Of a stretch of DNA of 64,000 nt, positions 37,938 through 46,304 are shown piece after piece. Below the pieces are notes generated by a model that saw only the letters and a program-made list of their open reading frames with translations, ran no database searches and was not told the DNA's origin. Position 1 is the stretch's first letter; each line of letters starts with the position of its first letter. The DNA lies in NCBI GenBank assembly GCA_963811885.1, contig CAWETB010000015.1, forward strand, positions 744,001 through 808,000, written 5' to 3'. The translations under genes were made by a program, and so were the position numbers. This DNA is from Gaiellasilicea sp963811885 (GTDB taxonomy: Bacteria; Actinomycetota; Thermoleophilia; Gaiellales; Gaiellaceae).

Positions 37938-40167
37938 ATGGCACGGAGGGCGAGGCGCAAGAGCACCTGGTACGACGCGTTCCTGGACGTCGGGATCTGG
38001 ATTCTCTTCGTCCTGCTGCTCATCCCCGCCGGCGCCGTCGGCTACGTGATCGGGAAGGACCAGGCGAACGACGAGCCCGCGACGACCGAGCAGGCGCAAT
38101 CCGGCGAGGGCGCGGCCACGGAGACCGGGATCGAATCCGCGCCCGCCTTCTCGGCCGACGACCTGACCGCGGAGCCGAAGGACGCGTGGCTGACGAACGG
38201 CGGCACGCTCAGCAACCAGCGCTACTCGCCGCTCGACGAGATCGACACCGACAACGTCAAGGACCTCAAGGGCGTCTGGATGACCGATCTCAAGGGCTCC
38301 GGTGTCGCCGCCAAGTACTCGGCCGAGGGTCAGCCGATCGTCTACGAGGGGACGATGTACATCCCGACCGGCGCCGACGACGTCTTCGCGGTCGACGTGG
38401 CCAGCGGCAAGATTCTCTGGGAGTACCAGGCGCACCTCGAGCAGACGATCAGCACGGTGTGCTGCGGCTGGCTCTCGCGCGGCGTCGCGCTCGGCGACGG
38501 CAAGGTCTACATCGGCCGCCTGGACGGGAAGCTCGTCGCGCTCGACCAGCAGACCGGCAAGGTCGCCTGGGAGGCAGTCGTCGGGCGTTGGCAGGACGGG
38601 TTCACGCTCACACACGCGCCGCTCTACTACGACGACATGGTGATCGTGGGCGGCTCCGGCGGCGAGTTCTCGCTCCGCGGCCGCGTCACCGCCTACGACG
38701 CCAAGACGGGCAAGCAGAAATGGAAGTTCTGGACGATCCCAGGCCCCGGCGAGACCGGCCACGACACGTGGCCCGCCGACACTGACGCCTGGAAGACGGG
38801 GGGCGCTCCGGTCTGGCAGACCCCGGCCGTCGATCCCGAGCTCGGCCTGCTCTACTTCTCCACCGGGAATGCCTCGCCCGATCTGAACGGGAGCAAGCGC
38901 GGGGGCGACAACCTGTTCACGGCTTCGATCGTGGCGGTCGACGCGGAGACCGGGAAGTACCGCTGGCACTTCCAGCAGGTCCACCACGACATCTGGGACT
39001 ACGACGGCCCGAGCCCGGTCGTCCTCTTCGACGTCGACGGCAAGAAGGGCCTCGCCCAGGCCTCGAAGACCGGCTGGCTCTACCTGCTCGACCGTGAGAC
39101 CGGCAAGCCGCTCCTCCCGATCCCGGAGCAGCCGGTGCCGCAGCTCGCCAGCCAGAAGACCGCGAAGACCCAGCCGATCCCGAGCTACCCGCCCTTCATC
39201 CCACAGAAGGTCACCGCCGAGAACGTGCAGAACGTCAGCCAGCTCAAGCTCAACGGGCCGTCGAAGGATCTGCCGGTCAAGGCCGCGGAGGAGATGTACA
39301 CGCCGTTCGACGACAAGGCGATCACGGTCGTCGTCCCCGGCCCGCAGGGAGGGACGAACTGGCAGCCCACGAGCTACAACCCCGAGACGGAGATGTTCTA
39401 CGTCTGCGCGCAGGCCGCCTTCTCCGGCCTCGTGCTCTCGCACGCGGCCGTGCCGCCGGGCAAGCAGGGCTCGGTCGCCGACCTCGGCGGCTCCTTCATC
39501 ACCACCGGGTTCGGCGATCACCCCGGCTACTTCAGCGCGATCGACGCTCACACGGGCGAGATCAAGTGGCAGAAGCGCTGGCCGGAGTCGTGCTACGCGG
39601 GCTCGGTCACGACCGGCGGCGGGCTCGTCTTCGTCGGCCGCAACAACGGCGACCTGGAGGCCTACGACGCGGAGACCGGCGACGGGCCGCTCTGGAGCTT
39701 CCAGACCGGCGCCGGCGCCAACAGCACCGTCACGTCCTTCGAGCAGGACGGGACGCAGTACCTGGCCTTCCTCGCCGGCGGCAACGCGCTCGCCGCGACG
39801 ACGCACGGGGACAACCTCTGGCTCTTCTCGCTCGACGGCACCATGGACGAGGTCACGGCGGGCGGCCCGGGTGAGGGCACCGGCCATGCCGGCGAGGCCC
39901 CCACCGAGCCGACGAGTGGCACGGGCGACGCCACCGCAGGCAAGGCCGTCTGGTCCGACAACTGCGCCGGCTGCCACGGCCTCGCCGGCAACGGCGGCAA
40001 CGGCGGCCCGAGCCTCGTCGACAACCCGGACGCAGCCGACCCGGCCAAGGTCGAGAGCTCAGGTCACGAACGGCGGGGGCGGGATGCCGTCCTTCAAGGA
40101 CACGCTCACGGAGCAGCAGATCAACGACGTCGCCGCCTACGTGAGCCAGGACATCGCGAAGCCCTAG
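37938..40167 (+). CDS. PQQ-dependent alcohol dehydrogenase with cytochrome c domain, frameshifted
   Basis: A membrane-anchored (residues about 18-41) quinohaemoprotein. The beta-propeller has QRYSPLDEI, vicinal Cys175-Cys176 (STVCCGW), GRLDGKLVALD, and HDIWDYDGPSP with catalytic Asp354 and a second Asp356, the D-x-D arrangement linked to lanthanide-dependent enzymes. A linker leads to a c-type domain with haem site C676-AG-CH680. Near 40060, T in GAGAGCTCAGG shifts the frame; the rest, QVTNGGGGMPSFKDTLTEQQINDVAAYV, supplies the Met ligand and ends at 40167. A GTG at 37920 is an alternative start. Electrons probably pass to the haem and the respiratory chain. Confidence 0.85.
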
Positions 40168-40959
40168 CTACCGAGCGCGCTCGAGCAGGAACTCGCGCTC
40201 CTGCTCGATGTCCTCCGCCAGGCGTGCTGCCGCCCAGACGGGGAGCCAGCGGTCGACGAGCCCGCGGTCGAGCGGCGTGTCGCGCGCATACGCGCGCAGG
40301 TAGCTGTTGACCAGCAGCCGCCTCGCGACCGGCGCGATCACCCGCACGACGACGGGCGTGCCGTCGGCGAGCTTGCCACCGCCCATGAGCAGAATCGTCC
40401 GCGCGACGTCGCTCGCCGGGTCGCCGCTCATCCCGTTCGTCCAGTCGATCACGACGCAGCCGTCCGCAGTCCGAAGCAGGTTCGCGGGATGGAAATCGCC
40501 GTGCAGGAGCCGGTCGCCGTCGGGAAGGCCGTCGATGCGCTCGAGGGCACGCGCGCGCACGTCGTCGGGGACGAGCGGCGACCCGAGCCGATGGCGCAGC
40601 TCGTCGCGCAGGTCGGGCAGCCCGGCCGGCGCCTCGACCCGGTGCAGCGCCGCATGCTCGGCTCCGAGCGTCCTCCCCACCGACCGCACCGCCCAGGGCC
40701 GCGCCGCGAGCCAGTCGAGCAGATCGATGCCGTCGACGCGCTCGAGGACGACGCCGGGGCGGCCGTCGAAGGTGACGCGCTCGTAGACGGCCGGAACGCT
40801 CGCCCCCGCAGCGTGCGCCGCCCGCAGCGCGATCACCTCGCGCTCGATCATGCCGGTGTCGGAGGGGTCGCGCGCGAGCCTGAGCACGTGTCCGCTCTCC
40901 CAGGCGAAGATCTCGGCCTCGCGCCCGGCTCCGAGCAGCTCCAGGTCGTCGGTCGACAC
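40168..40959 (-). CDS. Aminoglycoside phosphotransferase-like kinase
   Basis: A 263-residue protein kinase-like fold enzyme of the APH/choline kinase group. The N-lobe has LLGAGREAEIFAWESGHVLRLAR, and the catalytic loop LLHGDFHPANLLRTADGCVVIDWTNGMSGDPASDVA has the HGDxHxxN and D-W pattern. The substrate is unknown; many such proteins phosphorylate small molecules other than antibiotics. GTG 40959 gives a normal N-lobe, and longer frames would overlap the divergent dioxygenase. The end abuts the convergent PQQ gene. Confidence 0.8.
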   Translation of the reverse strand: MSTDDLELLGAGREAEIFAWESGHVLRLARDPSDTGMIEREVIALRAAHAAGASVPAVYERVTFDGRPGVVLERVDGIDLLDWLAARPWAVRSVGRTLGAEHAALHRVEAPAGLPDLRDELRHRLGSPLVPDDVRARALERIDGLPDGDRLLHGDFHPANLLRTADGCVVIDWTNGMSGDPASDVARTILLMGGGKLADGTPVVVRVIAPVARRLLVNSYLRAYARDTPLDRGLVDRWLPVWAAARLAEDIEQEREFLLERAR

Positions 40960-41007
40960 CGCGTTCGATCTTAGGCGGCTCTCATGCTGGTCCGGCACGC
41001 TTCACCC

Positions 41008-41619
41008 ATGACCGACCTCGAGAGACAGCTCACCCGCCGCCGGCTCCTGGAACTCGGCCTCGTGCTGCCGCCGCTCGCGGTCATCGCCGGACGCACCGAC
41101 CTCTTCTCCTCCCCCGCCCTCGCCGCGACGCCGGCCGTCCTCGACGCAGACGACGACCCCACGCCGGAGCTGACCGAGGGCCCCTACTTCACCCCCAACT
41201 CCCCCAAGCGCAAGTCGATCCTCCCCTCAGGCGCGGTCGGCACGCGGCTCACCCTCACCGGCCGCGTGCTGACCACCGGAGGCAAGCCGATCCCGAACGC
41301 GCTGATCGATTTCTGGCAGGCCGACGCCCGAGGCGCCTACGACAACAGCGGCTATCGCTTCCGCGGCCACCAGTTCACGAACGCGAAGGGGCAGTACTCG
41401 CTCCTCACCGTCGTCCCCGGCCTCTACCCCGGCCGCACGAAGCACATCCACGTGAAGGTCCAGGCGCCGCACGAGCCGGTGCTGACCACGCAGCTCTTCT
41501 TCCCCGGCGTCGCCCGCAACGGCAGCGACGGCATCTACACGAGCGAGTGCCTCGTCAAGCGCTGGCGGCTCGTCCAGGGCCGGCGCGTCGCCGCGTTCGA
41601 CTTCGTCCTCGACGTCTGA
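41008..41619 (+). CDS. Secreted intradiol ring-cleavage dioxygenase-like protein
   Basis: A 203-residue protein with a Tat-type leader (TRRRLLELGLVLPPLAVIAG) followed by the intradiol dioxygenase fold: LTEGPYFTPNSPKR, LTGRVLTTGGKPIPNALIDFWQADARGAYDNSGYRFRG, GLYPGRTKHIHVKVQAP. The likely iron ligands are two Tyr (in GAYDN or the following YRF, and PGLY) and two His (KHIHV). Cytoplasmic homologues cleave catechols. An exported copy suggests a role on extracellular aromatics, and some secreted relatives lack activity. ATG 41008 is chosen because it precedes the twin arginines. Confidence 0.82.
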   Translation: MTDLERQLTRRRLLELGLVLPPLAVIAGRTDLFSSPALAATPAVLDADDDPTPELTEGPYFTPNSPKRKSILPSGAVGTRLTLTGRVLTTGGKPIPNALIDFWQADARGAYDNSGYRFRGHQFTNAKGQYSLLTVVPGLYPGRTKHIHVKVQAPHEPVLTTQLFFPGVARNGSDGIYTSECLVKRWRLVQGRRVAAFDFVLDV

Positions 41620-41622
41620 CCG

Positions 41623-42441
41623 TCAGAACGCGCCGGCGCCGCTGCCCGCCACCTGGAGCGGCAGAACCTCGACGCCCGGGAAGCGGGAACGAAGCTCGGC
41701 GGCGCATGAGGTCACATCGTCCTGCCGCGCCCAGACGATCACCGTCGGGCCGGACCCGGAGATCGTCGCGCCGAGCGCGCCGTCCGGCAGGTCGGACCGG
41801 ACGGCCGCGAGCAGCGGCGCCTTGGCGGCCCGGTAGGGCTCGTGCAGCCGGTCGTCCGCCGCGGCCGCGAAGAGCTCCGCGGAGCCGCTCGCGAGTGCGG
41901 CGCCGAGCAGCGTCGCCCGCCCGACCGAGTACGCGGCATCTGCGTGCGCGATCTCGGCCGGGAGCCCGGCACGGGCGCCCTGCGTCCCGACCCGCTCCTC
42001 CGGGACGAGGGCGATCGGCTGCGCCGGTGTCGCGTCCGCGATCCGGGCGATCCTGCCGTCCCACGTCAGGCAGACGCCGCCTGCGAGCGCGGCCGCCAGG
42101 TTGTCGGGATGACCCTCCAGGTCGACGCCGAGGCGCAGCAACTCCTCCGGGTCGAGGCTCTTTCCAGCGACGAGCGCGCCTGCCACGAGCCCGAGCGCCA
42201 CGGTTGCGGCGCTGGAGCCGAGCCCGCGCTCGCGTGGGATCCGGTCGGTGAACGCAAAGGCGAGGCCGTCGGTCGGGGCCAGCCGCGCGAACGCCCGGAT
42301 CGCGAGGTGGTTCGGATCGGGCGGCTGCGTCGCGGCATCGGTGACCTCGACCTCGTTCCAGAGCTCGAACGCCGCCGCCGCGCAGTCGAAGCCGGGGCCG
42401 AGATTCGCGGTCGTCGCCGGCGCCCGGACTCGAAGCTTCAT
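41623..42441 (-). CDS. thrB: Homoserine kinase
   Basis: A 272-residue GHMP kinase that phosphorylates homoserine. Motifs are VRAPATTANLGPGFDCAAAAFELWN, the ATP-binding PRERGLGSSAATVALGLVAGAL, and ATISGSGPTVIVWA near the C-terminus. Last gene of hom-thrC-thrB, its ATG overlaps the thrC stop as ATGA. It ends three bases from the convergent dioxygenase stop. Confidence 0.94.
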   Translation of the reverse strand: MKLRVRAPATTANLGPGFDCAAAAFELWNEVEVTDAATQPPDPNHLAIRAFARLAPTDGLAFAFTDRIPRERGLGSSAATVALGLVAGALVAGKSLDPEELLRLGVDLEGHPDNLAAALAGGVCLTWDGRIARIADATPAQPIALVPEERVGTQGARAGLPAEIAHADAAYSVGRATLLGAALASGSAELFAAAADDRLHEPYRAAKAPLLAAVRSDLPDGALGATISGSGPTVIVWARQDDVTSCAAELRSRFPGVEVLPLQVAGSGAGAF

Positions 42442-43376
42442 GCCGAGGCGATCAGCTGGTCGAAGCTGCCGGTGTCCTTCAGCCCATGGCCGGTCAGGAC
42501 GCAGACGACCCGGCTCCCCGCAGGGACGTCGGCGCGGGCGAGCCCGGCGACGGAAGCGGCGGACGCCGGCTCGCAGAAGAGCCCCTCCTCCCGCGCGAGC
42601 GTCTGCCAGGCCGCCACGATCTCGGCGTCCTCGACGGTGATCACCTCCCCGCCCGTTGCTTCGACCGCCTCTGCGACCTCGTGCGCGTGCACCGGGTCGC
42701 CGATCCGGATCGCGGACGCGACCGTCGTCGCCCGGGCCGCCGCCTGGACCGGCACGAAGCGCGGCGTCGGCCCGGGATCCTCCGTGAACCCCTTGAAGTA
42801 CGCGGCGGTGTTGCCGCCGCCGCCGTACGGCAGTGCAAGCACGTCCGGCGGTGCGCCGAGCTGCTCGACGAGCTCGAAGGCAGCCGTCTTCTGCCCCTCG
42901 AGCCGGTGCGGGTTCGTGGAGTTGACGAACGCATAGCCCTCGTCCTCGGCGAGTCTCAGCGCCGCGGCGAAGGCGTCCTCGAACGTGCCGTCCACCGCGA
43001 GCAGGCGGGCGCCGGCGGCGCGGACCTGGACGAGCTTCCCGGTCGCGACGGCGCCGGCCGCGTGCACGACGACGGCCTCGATCCCGGCACGGGCCGCGTA
43101 GGCGGCCGCCGACGCCGCCGTGTTGCCCGTGGACGCGCAGACGACGCCGGGCGCGCCGGCCTCGAGCGCCTTCGAGACGGCGACGGCCATGCCGCGGTCC
43201 TTGAAGGACCCCGTCGGGTTCGCGCCCTCCCACTTCAACCAGAGGTCGAGGCCGAGCCGTTCCGAGAGTCTTTCCGCCCGGACGAGAGGCGTCGAGCCCT
43301 CGCCGAGCGAGACGAGCGGGGTCGAGTCCGACAGCGGCAGCGACGAGCGGTAGCGCTCGAGCAGCGAGGCCATCAC
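42438..43376 (-). CDS. thrC: Threonine synthase
   Basis: A 312-residue fold type II PLP enzyme that converts O-phosphohomoserine to threonine. SLGEGSTPLVRAERLSERLGLDLWLKWEGANPTGSFKDRGMAVAVS holds the PLP lysine in GSFKDRG. STGNTAASAAAYAARAG and PYGGGGNTAAYFKGF are further PLP-binding segments. It is the short form typical of actinobacteria. It starts at GTG overlapping the hom stop. Confidence 0.94.
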   Translation of the reverse strand: MMASLLERYRSSLPLSDSTPLVSLGEGSTPLVRAERLSERLGLDLWLKWEGANPTGSFKDRGMAVAVSKALEAGAPGVVCASTGNTAASAAAYAARAGIEAVVVHAAGAVATGKLVQVRAAGARLLAVDGTFEDAFAAALRLAEDEGYAFVNSTNPHRLEGQKTAAFELVEQLGAPPDVLALPYGGGGNTAAYFKGFTEDPGPTPRFVPVQAAARATTVASAIRIGDPVHAHEVAEAVEATGGEVITVEDAEIVAAWQTLAREEGLFCEPASAASVAGLARADVPAGSRVVCVLTGHGLKDTGSFDQLIASA

Positions 43377-44665
43377 TGGATGCCTCGCTCGACCACGAGC
43401 CGGAGCGCGTCGGGGCGCGCCTGCACCTCGGAGAGCGATCCGATCGCATCGAGCGCGGCGTCGACGCGGCCCGACGGCGCGGTGTGCGTGACCACGTCGA
43501 GCGCGGCCGCTCCGTCGACCAGGTGCTGTGTCAGCCGGGCGATCGAGACGCCCTCGCGGGCGAAGCTCTCGGCGACGTGCGCGAGCACGCCGGGCTGGTC
43601 GGCCACCTCGATCCGCACGTAGTACGACGCCGGCAGGTCGCCGGGCGGCAGCTTCTCGAGCGTCCGCCAGCTCGCATCTCCCTGCAGGAAACCGGTCCCG
43701 CTGGAGCCGAGGACGCTGACGAGGTCGGCCACGATCGCCGACGCGGTCTCGATTCCACCGGCGCCGGGGCCTTCGAGCATCAGCTCCCGGATCGCGTCTC
43801 CCTGGAGCATGACGGCGTTGAACGCGCCGGCGACCGAGGCCAACGGGTGCTCGCGGTCGACGAGCGACGGCCCGACGCGAACGTCGACGGCGTCGCCGAC
43901 GAGCGTCGCGGTGCCGACGAGGCGGACGACCGCCCCCAGCGAACGCGCCGCCTCGACGTGCTCCGGCTTGAGGCCCTCGATCCCCTCGTACGCGACGTCG
44001 TCGACGAGCACGCGCGATCCGAACGCCACCGTCGCGAGGATCGCCATCTTCGCGGCCGCATCGGCGCCGTTGACGTCCTCGGCGGGATCGGCTTCTGCGT
44101 AGCCGAGCCGCTGCGCCTCGGCGAGCGCGTCCGCGTAGGTGTCCCCCGACTCCATCCGCGTGAGGATGAAGTTGGTCGTCCCGTTGACGATCCCGAGCAC
44201 GCGGTGGACGTTGGTCGCGACGAGCGACTCCCGCAGCACCTTGATCACCGGGATCGCCGCGCAGACGGAGGCTTCGAAGCGCAGCTGAACGCCTGCCTCC
44301 GACGCGGCGGCGAAGAGCTCGGCGCTGCGGCGGGCGAGCAGCTGCTTGTTCGCGCTGACGACGGGCTTGCCCGCGCGGAGGAGGTCGAGCACGTAGCCGC
44401 CGGTCGGCTCGAGGCCGCCCATCACCTCGGCCACGAGTGCGATCGAGTCGTCTTCGAGGATCTCGGCGAAGTCCGTGGTGAGGACACCGTCCGCCGTGTG
44501 GAAGCCGCGGTCCTTGCCGGCGTCGCGGACGAGCGCCTTCACGACCCGCAGCCGGTGGCCGGTCGCGCGCTCGATGTCGTCGCCGCCCTCGACGAGCATG
44601 CGGTTGACCGCGGCGCCGACGGTGCCGTAGCCGAGGAGCGCGACGGGAACGTCGACGGAGGCCAT
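43373..44665 (-). CDS. hom: Homoserine dehydrogenase
   Basis: A 430-residue enzyme that reduces aspartate semialdehyde to homoserine. The NAD(P)-binding start is VPVALLGYGTVGAAVNRML, the catalytic region VNGTTNFILTRMESG and YAEADPAEDVNGADAAAKMAILA. A C-terminal ACT domain (YYVRIEVADQPGVLAHVAESFAREGVSIARL) suggests threonine feedback control, as in related monofunctional enzymes. It is the first gene of the threonine operon, just downstream of tRNA-Cys. Confidence 0.95.
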   Translation of the reverse strand: MASVDVPVALLGYGTVGAAVNRMLVEGGDDIERATGHRLRVVKALVRDAGKDRGFHTADGVLTTDFAEILEDDSIALVAEVMGGLEPTGGYVLDLLRAGKPVVSANKQLLARRSAELFAAASEAGVQLRFEASVCAAIPVIKVLRESLVATNVHRVLGIVNGTTNFILTRMESGDTYADALAEAQRLGYAEADPAEDVNGADAAAKMAILATVAFGSRVLVDDVAYEGIEGLKPEHVEAARSLGAVVRLVGTATLVGDAVDVRVGPSLVDREHPLASVAGAFNAVMLQGDAIRELMLEGPGAGGIETASAIVADLVSVLGSSGTGFLQGDASWRTLEKLPPGDLPASYYVRIEVADQPGVLAHVAESFAREGVSIARLTQHLVDGAAALDVVTHTAPSGRVDAALDAIGSLSEVQARPDALRLVVERGIQ

Positions 44666-44699
44666 TGCGCCGACCCTATCGGTGGCGCGCCCGCGAAGA

Positions 44700-44770
44700 A
44701 GGCGCCGACCAGAATCGAACTGCTGTGCGAGGCTTTGCAGGCCTCTGCCTAACCACTCGGCCACGGCGCC
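44700..44770 (-). tRNA. tRNA-Cys (GCA)
   Basis: A complete cloverleaf on the minus strand. The acceptor stem GGCGCCG pairs with CGGCGCC, the D arm has GAGTGGTTAGGC, the anticodon loop CTGCAAA gives GCA, and the T arm contains TTCGATT. It reads tRNA-Cys. No CCA is encoded. It lies 35 bases upstream of hom. Confidence 0.93.
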
Positions 44771-44862
44771 GTGGCGGAGCGCATCGTAGCGAGCCGCTTC
44801 CCCCGTAACCCGTCGAGCAGCGGGCGCGTTGTACCTACGTCAACTGCATACAGGAGGCCCGA

Positions 44863-44928
44863 ATGTACATCGGTGGCGGACTTCTCACACTCATCGTCGT
44901 GATCCTGCTGCTCGTCTGGCTCCTCTAG
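44863..44928 (+). CDS. 21-residue hydrophobic membrane peptide
   Basis: MYIGGGLLTLIVVILLLVWLL is a single predicted membrane helix. The ATG has a strong AGGAGG six bases upstream (44851-44856) and the gene is closed by two tandem terminator hairpins, so it looks like a real one-gene unit. Very similar Gly-rich short peptides are common in actinobacteria. Its function is unknown. Confidence 0.65.
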   Translation: MYIGGGLLTLIVVILLLVWLL

Positions 44929-44940
44929 GACAACGGTTTC

Positions 44941-44998
44941 CGGGCGCCCCGCGTGGGCGCCCGTTGCGTCTCTCACGGCCCCTGTCCGGGGCCGTTTC
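44941..44998 (+). terminator. Tandem terminator hairpins
   Basis: The first stem is CGGGCGCCC (44941-44949) with GGGCGCCCG (44955-44963). The second is ACGGCCCC (44975-44982) with GGGGCCGT (44988-44995), followed by TTTCT. Both follow the 21-residue peptide gene, and the second has a T-rich tail on the plus strand. Confidence 0.75.
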
Positions 44999-45010
44999 TA
45001 CGCTTGCAGA

Positions 45011-45178
45011 GTGAGCGCGCCACCCGCAGCCGAGCAAGAGCTCGAACGCTGCCTGCGCTGCAGCGCCTGGATGGAATGGCGCCACGGGACCTGGCAGTGC
45101 CCGCGCTGCCGGTTCAAGCTCGGCTGCTGCGAGGGCGCCTCGCCGGAGGAGTGCGCCCGTTCCGCGTATCGCTTGTAA
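45011..45178 (+). CDS. Small zinc-ribbon protein
   Basis: A 55-residue protein from GTG 45011. Two CxxC pairs (ERCLRCSAW and WQCPRCRF) form a probable zinc ribbon, followed by LGCCEGASPEEC with three more Cys. No ribosome site is visible at the start. It could be a small nucleic-acid or protein-binding zinc protein; no family is identified. Confidence 0.5.
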   Translation: MSAPPAAEQELERCLRCSAWMEWRHGTWQCPRCRFKLGCCEGASPEECARSAYRL

Positions 45179-45289
45179 CGCGGAGGAATCGCTCTTACGG
45201 GGGATGCCCGCCTCAGTCGGCAATCACAAGATGCGATCAAGGCGGCACGGTCTAGACATCGATTTTCGTTCTCCGGAGGTTCCAGTCCA

Positions 45290-46261
45290 GTGCACGCTCG
45301 CCTCGTCACTCTCACCGCCCTCGCCGCGTTGACGCTCACGGCCACGGCCGCAGGCGCCCTCGACGCCGGCTCCAGCCTCCGCTTCGGCTTCGTGCCGCAG
45401 CGCGCGTTCCAGGGTCAGCCCGCCTCGCTCTCGGTGGTGGTGCGCCCCAGCGGCGTCCGCTGCGCGGCGAGCGTCCGCTACGCCGACGCGACGCTGCAGC
45501 GCCTGCCCTCGGTCGTCGCACGCGCCGGCAGGGCCAGCTGGCGCTGGGAGATCCCCGCCAAGGTGAAGACCGGCTCGGCGACCGCCGCCGTCTCGTGCGG
45601 CAAGGCCGGCAAGTCCTCCCGCGCCTTCACCGTTGCCGGGCCGCCGTCTGCACCCGCGCGTGTGGTCGTGCTGAAGAACGGCTTCTCGCAGCGCGTCGTC
45701 TACACGACCCGCCGCGTCAGCTTCGGCGCCGAGCTCTCGAACCCGTCGCCCGAGAACGACGCGCTCGGCGTCGACGTCCAGGTCAACTTCATCGACGCGA
45801 CCAACCGCGTCGTCCAGACGGAGCATCTCGCCGTCACTGCGATCGGCGCGGGCACCGTCTACTACCTGGGCGGCTCGACGAGCATCCCCGACGCGACGCC
45901 CGTCTCCAAGCTCGAGGTCGTGACCCGCATCGGCGGCCAGCAGCCGAAGAAGAAGCTCGGCCCCGCGTCCTCCGACATCCTCGTCCAGGCTCAGGTCTAC
46001 GAACCGGCGTGGACTGCCGCCGTCGTCGGCCAGGTCACGAACGACCACCCGACGATGCTGTTGCGGTCGACGCAGATCTCCGCGGTCGTCTACGACTCGG
46101 CCGGCAACATCGTCGGCGGCTCTCAGGGCGGCACCTTCGGCGCCATGCTGCCGGGCGTGCGCTCCTACTTCGCGGCGTCGAACGGCGCCGACGCGATCCC
46201 GTACGACCGCGTCGCGGCTGCAAACGTCTCCGTGCTCGGCACCTACGAGGCGCAGAGCTAG
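45290..46261 (+). CDS. Secreted beta-rich protein of unknown function
   Basis: A 323-residue exported protein with a signal peptide (LVTLTALAALTLTATAAGAL). The first half has an Ig-like region with two Cys (VRCAASVRYADA; AAVSCGKAGK), and the second half repeats a VNF/YD-type strand pattern (GVDVQVNFIDATNRVVQTE; ISAVVYDSAGNIVGGSQGG) like FxLYD domains. A surface or adhesion-type role is possible but not shown. GGAGG lies nine bases before GTG 45290. It precedes the PilB-type ATPase by 43 bases. Confidence 0.65.
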   Translation: MHARLVTLTALAALTLTATAAGALDAGSSLRFGFVPQRAFQGQPASLSVVVRPSGVRCAASVRYADATLQRLPSVVARAGRASWRWEIPAKVKTGSATAAVSCGKAGKSSRAFTVAGPPSAPARVVVLKNGFSQRVVYTTRRVSFGAELSNPSPENDALGVDVQVNFIDATNRVVQTEHLAVTAIGAGTVYYLGGSTSIPDATPVSKLEVVTRIGGQQPKKKLGPASSDILVQAQVYEPAWTAAVVGQVTNDHPTMLLRSTQISAVVYDSAGNIVGGSQGGTFGAMLPGVRSYFAASNGADAIPYDRVAAANVSVLGTYEAQS

Positions 46262-46304
46262 AGGAACGGTTCAGGAGCGGGGTGCTCCGGCCGATAACGA
46301 GCGC

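Noticed and set aside
37119..39977. Very long minus-strand open frame of about 950 codons opposite the PQQ dehydrogenase
   Set aside because: It is antisense to clear coding sequence and its composition is Arg/Ala/Glu/Val-rich without domains, a common artefact of high-GC codon bias.
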